DNA of 64,000 nt from Chryseobacterium rhizoplanae (GCF_900182655.1 NZ_FXTC01000006.1:1-64000); one strand, 5' to 3'. Shown: positions 52,470-61,574, counted from the first letter of the stretch. Notes: a model not told the origin generated them from the letters alone. Translations and numbers: made by a program.

Positions 52470-53315
52470 GTGGGCTATCATACGGATCATTTTCCAATCT
52501 TAGGAATTCAGGAATTTAGCGAGAATCAGCTGAAGGGCTGTAACCTGCTGTTTAATGAACTTTACGGGGCGCGTTCCATTGATGATCCCCATAAGCATGA
52601 TTTTTTCATCATCAATCTTTTTGAGCACGGAGTTGGCTCACATACCATAGATTTTACAGAATATCCGGTAAGAGACCATCAGATCCATCTTGTTTTTCCG
52701 GATCAGGTGCATCAATGGGTGATTGAAAAAGAAACTATCGGTTATCAGTTGATGATCAGCCGCGACTGGTTTGAAAGCTTTCTGCCGTCATTAAGGTTCT
52801 CAGCCTCTTATTACCAGAATCATCCGGTGATCAATCTTTCTCCGGATGTTTTTGCCACATTTCTTTATGAATTCCAGGAAATCAGGAAAGAGCTGAACTC
52901 CGAAAAAGTATTCTGGGAGCTCATTCAAAAAAGAAGTGAACTCATCGGTCTGCTGGTGAGCAAATCTGTGGAAGGAGCCTTTAAAGATTTTGAAGTCTAT
53001 AATTCAAACCCCATTATTTCAAAGTTTCTCCATCTTATAGATGAGCATTTCAAAACAGAAAGATCGGTTTCTTTTTATGCGGATAAACTGAATATTTCTG
53101 CCAACTATCTGAATATTGTCTGCAAGAAAAACCTCAATGCTTCGGCTTCATCCCTCATTCAGGACCGTATTTTACTGGAAGCGAAAAGGCTTTTAAAAGT
53201 TTCTGAAATGTCAGTAAAAGATATTGTATATGATCTTGGTTTCTATGATCATGCAAGCTTTTCCAAATTCTTTAAAGCACAGACGGGAATGACACCATCC
53301 CAATTCAAAGAATAA
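52470..53315 (+). CDS. AraC family transcriptional regulator
   Basis: A 281-residue regulator starting at a GTG with TAGGAGAA about 13 bases ahead. The N-terminal cupin-like sensor covers about 1-150 (DDPHKHDFFIINLFEHGVGS, FPDQVHQWVIEKETIGYQL). The C-terminal AraC-type double HTH is at about 180-281 (FYADKLNISANYLNIVCKKN, VKDIVYDLGFYDHASFSKFF KAQTGMTPSQFKE). It stands between two paralogous amidohydrolase genes that share an ATACACC motif at the same distance before their -7 elements. It probably controls one or both. The inducer is unknown but is likely linked to the substrate of the amidohydrolases. Confidence 0.88.
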   Translation: MGYHTDHFPILGIQEFSENQLKGCNLLFNELYGARSIDDPHKHDFFIINLFEHGVGSHTIDFTEYPVRDHQIHLVFPDQVHQWVIEKETIGYQLMISRDWFESFLPSLRFSASYYQNHPVINLSPDVFATFLYEFQEIRKELNSEKVFWELIQKRSELIGLLVSKSVEGAFKDFEVYNSNPIISKFLHLIDEHFKTERSVSFYADKLNISANYLNIVCKKNLNASASSLIQDRILLEAKRLLKVSEMSVKDIVYDLGFYDHASFSKFFKAQTGMTPSQFKE

Positions 53316-53339
53316 TCTGTACAAAACAAGACATAATTG

Positions 53340-53375
53340 ATACACCGGTTTTAACATGAAGTCGGGCTAATTTTG
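53340..53375 (+). promoter_or_regulatory. Probable promoter of amidohydrolase 2, with ATACACC motif
   Basis: TAATTTTG (53368-53375) lies 19 bases before the ATG; ATACACC (53340-53346) lies 21 bases before it, nearly the same layout as at 50844-50878. Confidence 0.45.
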
Positions 53376-53394
53376 TATTGTTAAAATTTAAATC

Positions 53395-54633
53395 ATGCAA
53401 TTTCCCTATCAATTAGCTGCAAAAGGAAAATATTCCCTTAAAAATGTCCGCCTGGAAACAGGTTTTGAATACGAAAATGAAGAGGTAAACGGAACAAAAA
53501 CTGACCTTTTCAGTATTGAAATTGAAGGCGGAAAAATAAAAGAAGTAAAAGCAAATGATCCAGCTTCTAATGCGATTGATGCTAAAGGATATCTTATGCT
53601 TCCGGCATTCAGAGATATGCATATTCACCTGGATAAAACATTGTATGGTCTTCCATGGCAGGCGCTTTCTCCTAAGAGGAGAACAGTAAAAGATATGATT
53701 GCTTATGAGCAGGAAATCATTCCTGAGCTGTTGAAAACTTCCGTAAGCAGAGCAGAACAGCTGATCAGTCTGCAGCAGCATTACGGAACTCATTTCGTAA
53801 GAACGCATTTCAATATCGATCCTACCTCGGGATTGAAATCTCTGGAACATCTTGAACAGGCCCTTGAAAATAAAAAAGATTCTTTTAAAGCTGAACTGGT
53901 TGCTTTCCCGCAACATGGAGTTTACTATACAGAATCTGCTTCGTTGATGAAAGAAGCAGCCCAATTGAAAAGTGTAGGATTTATCGGTGGATTGGATCCA
54001 TTAAGTATTGACGGAAGCATTGAAAAAGTGATGGATTTTACTGTTCAGCTGGCTTTAGATCATCATAAAGGAATTGATATTCACCTGCATGAAACAGGAG
54101 AATCCGGAATGAAAACAATCAATTACCTGATTGATAAAGCAATTGAAAATCCGGCACTGCAGGGGAAAACATTTGTAAGTCATGCATTTGCCCTGGCCCA
54201 TCTTTCACCCAAAGAAACAGAGCAAATTGCAGAAAGACTGGCTGCCGGAAAAGTAGGAATTGCTTCTTCTGTGCCTTTTAAAGGAAAGATAATGCCTATT
54301 CCAACTTTAAAAAAATATGGTGTGAATGTGTTGATCGGAAATGATAATGTACAGGACTATTGGAGTACTTTCGGTTCAGGAAGTATGCTGCAGAAAGCCA
54401 ATCTGATTGCCGAGTTATATGGCTATGCTACAGAATATGCATTGTCAAGAACTTTGCAGTTTGCCACTCAAAGTATTCTTCCCCTGGATGAAAAAGGGAA
54501 ACAGCAATGGCCTAAAGCTGGTGATGAGGCGGCCATAGTTCTTACAGACGCTTCATGTTCCGCAGAAGCAGTTTCCAGAATGTCTGAAATAAAAGCCCTG
54601 ATGAATGATGGGAATTTATTCTGGAGAAATTAA
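53395..54633 (+). CDS. Amidohydrolase (cytosine-deaminase-like), cytoplasmic paralogue
   Basis: A 412-residue paralogue of the protein at 50896, with similar sequence over its length (SLKNVRLETGFEYENEEVNG, YLMLPAFRDMHIHLDKTLYG, RTHFNIDPTSGLKSLEHLEQ, GIDIHLHETGESGMKTINYL, VLIGNDNVQDYWSTFGSGSM) but without the N-terminal export signal. Metal ligands H76 and H78 and the later H and D are kept. It likely hydrolyses the same class of cyclic amide or amine in the cytoplasm after uptake. The pair suggests one enzyme acting outside the cytoplasm and one inside. The AraC gene ends 79 bases upstream. Confidence 0.87.
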   Translation: MQFPYQLAAKGKYSLKNVRLETGFEYENEEVNGTKTDLFSIEIEGGKIKEVKANDPASNAIDAKGYLMLPAFRDMHIHLDKTLYGLPWQALSPKRRTVKDMIAYEQEIIPELLKTSVSRAEQLISLQQHYGTHFVRTHFNIDPTSGLKSLEHLEQALENKKDSFKAELVAFPQHGVYYTESASLMKEAAQLKSVGFIGGLDPLSIDGSIEKVMDFTVQLALDHHKGIDIHLHETGESGMKTINYLIDKAIENPALQGKTFVSHAFALAHLSPKETEQIAERLAAGKVGIASSVPFKGKIMPIPTLKKYGVNVLIGNDNVQDYWSTFGSGSMLQKANLIAELYGYATEYALSRTLQFATQSILPLDEKGKQQWPKAGDEAAIVLTDASCSAEAVSRMSEIKALMNDGNLFWRN

Positions 54634-54673
54634 TTGAAGTATATATTTTTTTTATACACTTGTTTTTTGTGAA

Positions 54674-54707
54674 TGCCATCGGGAGTTTTCCTGGTGGCGT
54701 TTTTTTT
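54674..54707 (+). terminator. Terminator of amidohydrolase 2
   Basis: An imperfect stem ATGCCATCGGGA-GTTT-TCCTGGTGGC is followed by eight T residues. Confidence 0.6.
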
Positions 54708-54716
54708 ATTATGAAT

Positions 54717-54757
54717 TGTGAGTTTCGGGGTCCGGGTTTCGGGTTTCGGGGTTCTTC
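54717..54757. repeat. TTTCGGG heptamer tract
   Basis: gagtttcggggtccgggttt continues with cgggtttcggggttc: consecutive TTTCGGG units just before a GGGCTTTAGCCC element, as at 45548 and 46881. Confidence 0.6.
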
Positions 54758-54910
54758 TTTATCAATAGGAACGGGCTTTAGCCCGTTTATTAATATATAA
54801 ATACATTCGTTCGGCTTTAGCCGAAACCTACCATAAACCCGTGGTAAATAAGAAAAAGAACTGTTCAAATTACTGCTATCTGTTTTTACACCGTGAAATA
54901 TCTTCTTTGC
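54758..54910. repeat. GGGCTTTAGCCC element, tandem copy 1
   Basis: The first 83 bases (54758-54840: ATCAATAGGAACGGGCTTTA, GCCCGTTT, spacer, TTCGGCTTTAGCCGAAACC) are identical to 54911-54993; the next about 70 bases are only about 70% alike to the region after the second copy. It lies in the 537-base gap between the amidohydrolase and the beta-helix lipoprotein; no gene was seen there. Confidence 0.8.
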
Positions 54911-55063
54911 TTTATCAATAGGAACGGGCTTTAGCCCGTTTATTAATATATAAATACATTCGTTCGGCTTTAGCCGAAACCTACCATAAACCCCATGATC
55001 AATTAGAAAAATAACTGTTCATATTGCTTTTTTCTGTTTATACAATATGAACACCTCTTAATA
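54911..55063. repeat. GGGCTTTAGCCC element, tandem copy 2
   Basis: A second copy of the unit at 54758. The 83-base palindromic part is identical and the tail (AGAAAAATAACTGTTCATAT) resembles AGAAAAAGAACTGTTCAAAT of copy 1. This suggests a tandem duplication followed by drift of the tail, or recopying of the palindromic part. Confidence 0.8.
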
Positions 55064-55102
55064 TTGATTTAGACAGACAGTCATACTATATGAACATAAC
55101 AA

Positions 55103-55133
55103 TAAAAAAAGCCCTCGGAAATATTCCGAAGGC
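55103..55133 (-). terminator. Terminator of the TonB receptor/lipoprotein operon
   Basis: On the minus strand GCCTTCGGAA-TAT-TTCCGAGGGC (one G-U pair) is followed by TTTTTTTATT, 38 bases past the lipoprotein stop. Confidence 0.8.
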
Positions 55134-55170
55134 CTTCTATTTGAAATTAAATCTAAGTACTTATATAATG

Positions 55171-56580
55171 TTATAAGTTGAAGTTTGTCCATCCTGCATA
55201 CCACGTATCTGTAGCATCTTTTACAGCACCTTTGTAGGTTACCTGTGTAAACCAGGTAGCCAATTTAGGGTTAGTAAATGAACCTCCTGTTAATAGTGGA
55301 GAACCAGCAGTAGGAGTGAAGTTTGGTGTAGTTCCTGCAGGAGCCCATGCACCGGCAAGTTTTACATCAGCTGTAGAAGCAAGGATTGTATTTCCTTTAG
55401 CATTAAACCAAGTCGTAAGATCGTTCAATGTATACGTTGTCGGAGTAGAAGTAGATGGTCCGAATTTTAAAGGAGTTTGCATTCCTGCTAAAACGTTGTT
55501 TTCAAAGAACAGCTTATTACCTACAATATTGTTATCCGTTGGAGCACCTTTTGTAGCATCAATAAATAAACCAACAGGGAATCCTGTAAATACAGAGTTG
55601 AATACAGAGATAGAAGAGTTTCTTCTGATTTGTAATGCATTCTGGAATAACGCGTTGATTGATCCCGGAGCTAAAGAGTTGATTGGCCCGATAATCGTCA
55701 TGTTAGAGAATGTAGCTGATGTCTGAGGTGCCAGAGTAGAACCGTTAGCATCATTATCTGATTCAAATGCATTAGAACCGGAAACGTCCGCTACCTGAGA
55801 ATCTCTTACTCCGATACCAAACTGGATGTTTCCTGAGAATCCGTTATCCGTATCGAAATCATCATCAAGACCTTTGTAAGAAATAAGGTGAGAACAGTTT
55901 ACTGTTCCTCCGAACCATTCAAAGCTGTCATCATTCGCGTAAGCTACTTCTACGTAATCTACTGTAGTTCCGTTACCTACACCACCGAATGTCAATCCGT
56001 TAATCTCTTTGTCTGGTAAGAATGCATAACCTGCATATTCTATTCTTACATATTTTAATACACCACTGTTATCAGCAGCATTGTTTCCACCGTAAAGTCC
56101 AAGACCTTCAGAGTTGTTGATTCCTCCTTCAATCTCTCCAACTCCGTTTACTCCACCGAAAGAAGCATTAGTAGGAGCATTTCCTAAAATGACTACCCCT
56201 GCCCAGTCTCCTCTTTTAGGACTTGGTTTTTCAGAAGTGAAGATAATTGGGTTGGCAGCAGTTCCTTCTGCCATTATTTTACTTCCTTTTGTAATGATCA
56301 AAGCTCCGTTTTTATCAGCTTCACCTACGATCTTTGTACCTGGTTCGATAGTTAAAGTAGCTCCGTTAGTTACATATACTAGTCCTCTTAGCTTATAAAT
56401 TTTGTTAGCTTTAAGCGTCATGCTGGAAGTGATCTTTCCTGAAAGAATAAGGTTTTCAGTATCTCCGTTTCCGTTACCTCCATTTTGAATAATGGTAGGT
56501 CCATCTTCTTCTATATTTCTACAAGCGGTAGTGGATACTATAGCGCCAAGCATTAAAGAATATAAAACGAACTTTTTCAT
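55171..56580 (-). CDS. Beta-helix lipoprotein paired with the TonB receptor
   Basis: A 469-residue lipoprotein, MKKFVLYSLMLGAIVSTTAC with the lipobox cysteine at 20, then a Gly/Asn-rich linker (32-42). The body has features of a right-handed parallel beta-helix: GLVYVTNGATLTIEPGTKIV, ALIITKGSKIMAEGTAANPI IFTSEKPSPKRGDWAGVVIL, and SVFNSVFTGFPVGLFIDAT. It lies 44 bases behind the large TonB-dependent receptor gene and ends at a terminator, so it is probably the surface partner of that receptor, comparable in place to SusD-type proteins but of a different fold. Ligand unknown. Confidence 0.82.
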   Translation of the reverse strand: MKKFVLYSLMLGAIVSTTACRNIEEDGPTIIQNGGNGNGDTENLILSGKITSSMTLKANKIYKLRGLVYVTNGATLTIEPGTKIVGEADKNGALIITKGSKIMAEGTAANPIIFTSEKPSPKRGDWAGVVILGNAPTNASFGGVNGVGEIEGGINNSEGLGLYGGNNAADNSGVLKYVRIEYAGYAFLPDKEINGLTFGGVGNGTTVDYVEVAYANDDSFEWFGGTVNCSHLISYKGLDDDFDTDNGFSGNIQFGIGVRDSQVADVSGSNAFESDNDANGSTLAPQTSATFSNMTIIGPINSLAPGSINALFQNALQIRRNSSISVFNSVFTGFPVGLFIDATKGAPTDNNIVGNKLFFENNVLAGMQTPLKFGPSTSTPTTYTLNDLTTWFNAKGNTILASTADVKLAGAWAPAGTTPNFTPTAGSPLLTGGSFTNPKLATWFTQVTYKGAVKDATDTWYAGWTNFNL

Positions 56581-56624
56581 GTTATAAAGAATTAAATTAT
56601 TTATTAGATTATTTGTTGAGTGAA

Positions 56625-59414
56625 TTAAAAATTGTATCCCAGTGTTAAACTGATATTGGTTCCTGAAAGTCTTTCAATAGCAAGAGCATCTTTGCTGTCA
56701 TACTTACCGTTGTCATTCAGATCATGGTAGAATTTAGCACGACGGTTCAGGATATCTGAAACATTCAGCTTGATTTCTCCTTTGTTGCTCCAGATTTTTT
56801 TTGCAAGCTGGAAATCCAGAAGAGGTCTTGGTGCTTCCCAGATTGGTGGTACCTGATCGTTTCCTACGTAAAGGATTCTTCTTCCAATCATGTTGAATAA
56901 TACCGTAGAAGACCATCCTGATTTTTCAGTATCATACTGAAGGCTTACGTTCACAGTATACGGAGATTGCCCCTGCATTGGTCTGTCGATCTTAGTCGCT
57001 TCGTCTGTTACTTTGTTCCAGATTCTGGCAACGTTTCCTCCTAATGTGAAGTTTTTAAGCGCAGAAACAAAATCAAGTTTCTTTCTGAATTCTGCCTCAA
57101 TTCCATAAGCATCAGCTTTATCTACGTTCAGGTAGTTGAAGGTATTACTCGTTCCTACCCCTGATTGGTTGAAGTATAATTCGATCGGCTTTTTGAAGTT
57201 TTTATAGAAACCTGCCACAGAGATAATTTCCCCGTTTCTTGGGTAATATTCCCAACGAACATCGGCACTCGTGATTTTTGTTCTTTCAATAGATTTGTTA
57301 CCAATTACAGTAGCTCCAAGATCAAAATCATAATATGCTAGAGGAGAAACCTCTCTAAACTCCGGTCTTACAACAGTCTGTGAACCTGCAACACGGATGT
57401 TCATTTTAGGATTTACCTTGAATGTTAAGTTTACAGCAGGTAAGAAATCTGTAACACGGGTGTTGACAAAACGGTCATCACTTTTCTTCGTGCTTCCTAC
57501 CAATTGGTCAAAGTTTTCAACTCTTAATCCCCAAACTGCTCTTAACCATGGTGTAAAGTTGTTGTCGAACTGTAAATACCCGGCGTTAAGGATTGTATTG
57601 GCAATATATCTGTACTGGTTTCCTGCAATCTCGTCAAATGTAAATCCACCGTTACCTCCGAAGTTTTCAGGATTGAAGATCGTTTCGAAAGGCTGGGAAA
57701 GCAATCCCTGGTTGAATTTTTCAAGTCTTACAGAGAAAGGTCTTGAGTTATATATTCTGTCTTTTACCTGGAATAAATACCCTCCTTTGATCGTTTGTTT
57801 CTGACCAAACATGGTAAATGTTTTGGAGATATCACCTCCTGCATTATACAGATAGTCACTTAAAGTAGAGTAGAATACACTTCCTGATTTTTGAGAAAGA
57901 CCATTGGAAATCAATGCTAAATAAGGGCTTCCTGGCATGTTTGTGTATTGGTTATACTGCAAACGCTGTAACAAAGGAATATACTGATCCAGGATCCCGA
58001 AGCTTCCGTACCAGTTTACAGTAAGGCCGCCAAGAACATCAATTTTGTGGTTACCGGTAAGGGTAGAGTTATAGAAAGTGGTTTCTTTAAATCCTATCTC
58101 TCTTGCCATAATATTTGTTCCGTTGATCGGATCAAATTCAAAGTCCTTTCCTGTTCTGAAGGACATGTGGTTCACCGTATTATTAGTGATAATATTCTTT
58201 AAGGAAATTTTATTGTTGCTGTTCAGCTTTAAAGCTAAGTTCAACATTCCTCCTAAAATAATATCATTGCTGTATTTTTCTGTAAAATAATCGAAGTTGG
58301 TATCAGCAAGCTGGTCATTGATCGTAAAGAAACGGTTGGTAGACTCAGTTCTTCTTTTGTTATTGCTATAGTTTAAAACAGCAATTACCCCTAAATCTTT
58401 TCCGAATAATTTGGTGTTGAAACCTCCGTCAAGCTGTAAGCTTAAGTTTTCAGGATAACCAATACTGTTGTATCCTAAATTCTTTGTAAATCCTTTACCA
58501 ATATCTGTTTTCTGATCTTCAGTCAGAATGCTGAAAGCATTTTTTGCAGGCATATTGGTTGGCAGCTTTCTGTACCCGTCATCAATTCCTAAAAAGTCCC
58601 ATTTTCCACCTTTCTGCATATGGAATTCCTGCCCCATAGTAGCAGTGTTTCCTCCTACACCTACCTGTACGTTGAAGAAGTTTTTATTAGGAATATCCTT
58701 TGTGTTTACCTGAATCAATGCTCCTCCCCATTCACCGGTATATTCCGGAATGAAAGTTTTGTTGATAACAAGGGTTTCGATAACGTTGGCTGGGAAAAGG
58801 TCAAAAGAGAAAGTCTTTCTGTCAGGCTCTGTACTGGATAACTGAATACCATTCAGCATCGCCTGGTTATAACGGTCTGATAAACCTCTTACTACAATAT
58901 ATTTTCCTTCAGATAAACTCACCCCGGAAACTCTTTTCAGAACTTCCCCCGTGTTTCTGTCCGGACTTCTTTTAATAGCTTCAACCCCGATAACCTGAGA
59001 AACTACACCGGCATTCTTCTGTAGTCCGATAGTAGAGGCTATGGTTTCTTTTCTTGCGTTTGATTTTATGACAACCCCCTCAATTTCTTTTTCTTTGGTT
59101 GATGGCTTATCCAGAACAATATCAAGGTGAGTGTTACCTTCATTTTTGATAATAACCTCGCTGATCTCTTTTCTGTTGTATCCATTGGAGCTTACCGTTA
59201 CAATGTAATTGGCGCCAGGGGAAAGGTTGATAGAGTAGTATCCGGAAATGTCAGTTGTTACCTCCTGTCCATTTACTTTTACTTTTACCCCTTCTATAGG
59301 AGTGTTATCTTTCTCGTCCAATACCCTACCTTCCAAAATCTGACTTTGTGCAAAAGCATAGCCAGCAGAAAACAAGGCAAGTAGCATGATGCTCTTGTGG
59401 AGTTGTTTTTTCAT
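56625..59414 (-). CDS. TonB-dependent receptor with carboxypeptidase-like N-terminal domain
   Basis: A 929-residue outer-membrane receptor. It has a signal peptide (LLALFSAGYAFAQ), a CarboxypepD-regulatory-like domain (about 25-108, LEGRVLDEKDNTPIEGVKVK), a plug (about 125-245, RSPDRNTGEVLKRVSGVSLS, GKYIVVRGLSDRYNQAMLNG) and a long barrel ending in LTLGYNF. It takes up a large or scarce compound with energy from TonB. Its operon partner is a beta-helix lipoprotein and the divergent neighbours at 59739 are a PhoB/PhoR-like pair. That context suggests phosphate or another two-component-regulated nutrient, but the ligand is not shown by the sequence. Confidence 0.9.
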   Translation of the reverse strand: MKKQLHKSIMLLALFSAGYAFAQSQILEGRVLDEKDNTPIEGVKVKVNGQEVTTDISGYYSINLSPGANYIVTVSSNGYNRKEISEVIIKNEGNTHLDIVLDKPSTKEKEIEGVVIKSNARKETIASTIGLQKNAGVVSQVIGVEAIKRSPDRNTGEVLKRVSGVSLSEGKYIVVRGLSDRYNQAMLNGIQLSSTEPDRKTFSFDLFPANVIETLVINKTFIPEYTGEWGGALIQVNTKDIPNKNFFNVQVGVGGNTATMGQEFHMQKGGKWDFLGIDDGYRKLPTNMPAKNAFSILTEDQKTDIGKGFTKNLGYNSIGYPENLSLQLDGGFNTKLFGKDLGVIAVLNYSNNKRRTESTNRFFTINDQLADTNFDYFTEKYSNDIILGGMLNLALKLNSNNKISLKNIITNNTVNHMSFRTGKDFEFDPINGTNIMAREIGFKETTFYNSTLTGNHKIDVLGGLTVNWYGSFGILDQYIPLLQRLQYNQYTNMPGSPYLALISNGLSQKSGSVFYSTLSDYLYNAGGDISKTFTMFGQKQTIKGGYLFQVKDRIYNSRPFSVRLEKFNQGLLSQPFETIFNPENFGGNGGFTFDEIAGNQYRYIANTILNAGYLQFDNNFTPWLRAVWGLRVENFDQLVGSTKKSDDRFVNTRVTDFLPAVNLTFKVNPKMNIRVAGSQTVVRPEFREVSPLAYYDFDLGATVIGNKSIERTKITSADVRWEYYPRNGEIISVAGFYKNFKKPIELYFNQSGVGTSNTFNYLNVDKADAYGIEAEFRKKLDFVSALKNFTLGGNVARIWNKVTDEATKIDRPMQGQSPYTVNVSLQYDTEKSGWSSTVLFNMIGRRILYVGNDQVPPIWEAPRPLLDFQLAKKIWSNKGEIKLNVSDILNRRAKFYHDLNDNGKYDSKDALAIERLSGTNISLTLGYNF

Positions 59415-59738
59415 TTTACTTCTTTTACTTCTTTTTCAAGGGCAAAATAAAGGCTAAGTTTTTAAGAAAACTTTAGGAGAATCTTAATTAATTGTGAAGT
59501 TTGTATTAACAGATGAATGAAATTTATAGTTATTGATGTTTAATTTATATAATTGTATTTTTTGTTTTAAATTTAATTTTTGTTTCGTATATTTGATTTA
59601 TGTGTATTTATTATTTAATTTTTTTATTGATTTTATAATCTGATGCTAAAATGTATTTTTTTAATAATTAGTTAACATTTGGCAGATAGATGAAATCAAT
59701 GGAAATAATTAATTTTGTGGGAATTCTTAAACTAGAAG
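59415..59738. other. AT-rich divergent promoter region of receptor and response regulator
   Basis: This 324-base gap between the divergent receptor and regulator genes is very AT-rich and shows no gene. TAATTTTG (59710-59717) is a likely -7 element of the response regulator, 21 bases before its ATG. A CAAAATAA at 59443-59450 could be the minus-strand -7 of the receptor. No clear Pho box was identified by eye. Confidence 0.4.
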
Positions 59739-60413
59739 ATGAGCAAAAAAATTCTTTTAATAGACGATGAACTGGACATTTTAGAGATTCTGTCTTACAA
59801 TTTGGAAAAGGAAGGGTATGATATCTATACGGCTACTAATGGTAACGAAGGTATAGAAAAAGCAAAGGAGATTGTTCCGGACCTTATCTTATTAGATGTC
59901 ATGATGCCTGAAAAAGATGGTATAGAAACCTGTCAGGAACTTCGTAAAGTGAAAGAACTTCAAAAAACACTTATTGTGTTCCTTTCGGCTAGAAGCGAAG
60001 AGTTTTCTCAGCTAGCAGGTTTTCAGGCGGGTGCCAATGACTACATCGTAAAACTGATCAAACCAAAAATCCTTATCTCTAAAGTAAACGCATTATTACA
60101 GCTGACCTCTCAGGTTTCTGACAATGCAAAACTAATTGAAATCGGAGACCTTGTTATCGACAAAGATAATTTCAGAGTTTCCAAAAGCGGACAGCAATTT
60201 CTTCTTCCTAAAAAAGAATTTGACTTGCTTTACCTTTTGGCTTCCAATACTGAAAAGGTTTTCAAAAGAGAAGAAATTCTTGAAAAGGTTTGGGGGAATG
60301 ATGTGATTGTTGGTGAAAGAACAATCGATGTACATATCAGAAGGTTAAGAGAAAAATTAGGAATCAATACGATTCAGACATTAAAAGGGATTGGGTACAA
60401 ACTGATCGTTTAA
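59739..60413 (+). CDS. PhoB/OmpR-type response regulator
   Basis: A 224-residue regulator with a receiver domain (1-120; phospho-acceptor D53 in LILLDVMMPEKDG, acidic pair D9/D10) and a winged-helix DNA-binding domain (about 130-224; KEFDLLYLLASNTEKVFKRE, RTIDVHIRRLREKLG, QTLKGIGYKLIV). Oddity: the conserved lysine near residue 104 (NDYIVKLIKPK) is followed by Leu instead of the usual cis-proline of receiver domains, although a K-P pair occurs just after. It is followed 48 bases later by a histidine kinase gene. PhoB-like by family; the controlled stimulus (phosphate or other) is inferred only from general family resemblance. Confidence 0.9.
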   Translation: MSKKILLIDDELDILEILSYNLEKEGYDIYTATNGNEGIEKAKEIVPDLILLDVMMPEKDGIETCQELRKVKELQKTLIVFLSARSEEFSQLAGFQAGANDYIVKLIKPKILISKVNALLQLTSQVSDNAKLIEIGDLVIDKDNFRVSKSGQQFLLPKKEFDLLYLLASNTEKVFKREEILEKVWGNDVIVGERTIDVHIRRLREKLGINTIQTLKGIGYKLIV

Positions 60414-60461
60414 TTATTTTAGAATCTTAACTTTACGTTCAATCATTAAAACGTTGTAAAA

Positions 60462-61493
60462 TTGAAATTTTACAGACTTACCCTCGTTGCCTCTTGTCTG
60501 CTGACACTGGTAATGCTTCTTTTGGTGGTCGTCTTCGATTCACTGAAAGATATCTATTATAAGACCCCTTTGTTCAAAACGGGTCTTTTCATCTGTATTA
60601 TTCTGATCTTTATGATCAATTGCGTAGTATTGGAACTTCTTTTCAATTATTACAGCAGAAAACAGGTAAAAGGTCTTTCAGGATTTCTGCCGCAGGAAAT
60701 TGTTCAGAATCAGGATGAAAATATTACCATCAAAGAATTAGGAGAAAGATTTTCAGATCTCAATCAGCAGCAGGTGTCAGAAATTGACATGATGAAAGAG
60801 ATGGAAAGCTACCGTAAAGAATACATCGGGAATGTATCCCACGAACTGAAAACTCCTTTGTTTTCTATTCAGGGATATGTAGAAACCTTAAGAGACGGTG
60901 GCGTAGACAATCTCACCATCCGGGACAAATACCTGGAAAGAATTGACAAATCTGTTGAGAGACTTATCGCGATTGTAACAGATCTTGACATGATCAACAG
61001 GCTGGAAGCAGGCGAGATCAATCTTACCGTTTCAAAATTCGATGTCAACCTTCTCATTAAAGAGATTTTCGATCTGCTTGATCTTGAGGCTGAAAAACGA
61101 AATACTACATTACAGATCCAGACCCTTCATCCACAGATTTTTGTGGAAGCTGATAAACAGAAAATTTCCCAGGTTTTTATTAATCTTATTTCCAATGCGA
61201 TCCATTATGCCAACAGACAGGAAGCAAAAGTAATCGTAAAGACCAGTATCCTCAAAAATAAGGTGCTGATTGAAGTAATAGATAACGGAATGGGAATCAA
61301 GTCTGAGATTCTTCCAAGGATCTTCGAAAGATTTTACCGTGTGGAAACCAGCAGAAGCAGAAGAGAAGGAGGTTCAGGGTTGGGATTAGCCATCGTAAAA
61401 CATATCCTTGAAGCACATAACGAAAATATTACTGTAGAAAGCGTGTACCTTGAAGGGACGAAATTTAGTTTTATGCTCGAAAAAAGTAAATAA
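60462..61493 (+). CDS. PhoR-like sensor histidine kinase
   Basis: A 343-residue membrane kinase that begins at a TTG (no ATG is near the signal-anchor start KFYRLTLVASCLLTLVMLLL). Two membrane helices (about 4-25 and 41-62) enclose a short outer loop, so it has little periplasmic sensor. The dimerisation box is YRKEYIGNVSHELKTPLFSI with H127; catalytic boxes are FINLISNAIHYA (N), DNGMGIKS (G1), RIFERFYRVE (F) and GGSGLGLAIVKHI (G2). It pairs with the PhoB-like gene 48 bases upstream. The short loop and PhoR-like layout suit sensing through the membrane or a transporter rather than a direct outside ligand. Confidence 0.92.
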   Translation: MKFYRLTLVASCLLTLVMLLLVVVFDSLKDIYYKTPLFKTGLFICIILIFMINCVVLELLFNYYSRKQVKGLSGFLPQEIVQNQDENITIKELGERFSDLNQQQVSEIDMMKEMESYRKEYIGNVSHELKTPLFSIQGYVETLRDGGVDNLTIRDKYLERIDKSVERLIAIVTDLDMINRLEAGEINLTVSKFDVNLLIKEIFDLLDLEAEKRNTTLQIQTLHPQIFVEADKQKISQVFINLISNAIHYANRQEAKVIVKTSILKNKVLIEVIDNGMGIKSEILPRIFERFYRVETSRSRREGGSGLGLAIVKHILEAHNENITVESVYLEGTKFSFMLEKSK

Positions 61494-61545
61494 TTCCGGC
61501 AAAATGTAAGGAAAAAAAATAATTTAAAAAATCCTGAAATATTTT

Positions 61546-61574
61546 TTTGTCACATGTCATTTATTATATATTTG
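61546..61574 (+). promoter_or_regulatory. Probable promoter of the pRiA4b ORF-3-like gene
   Basis: TTTG (61546-61549), a 17-base spacer and TATATTTG (61567-61574) match the Bacteroidota consensus, 53 bases before the ATG. Confidence 0.5.
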
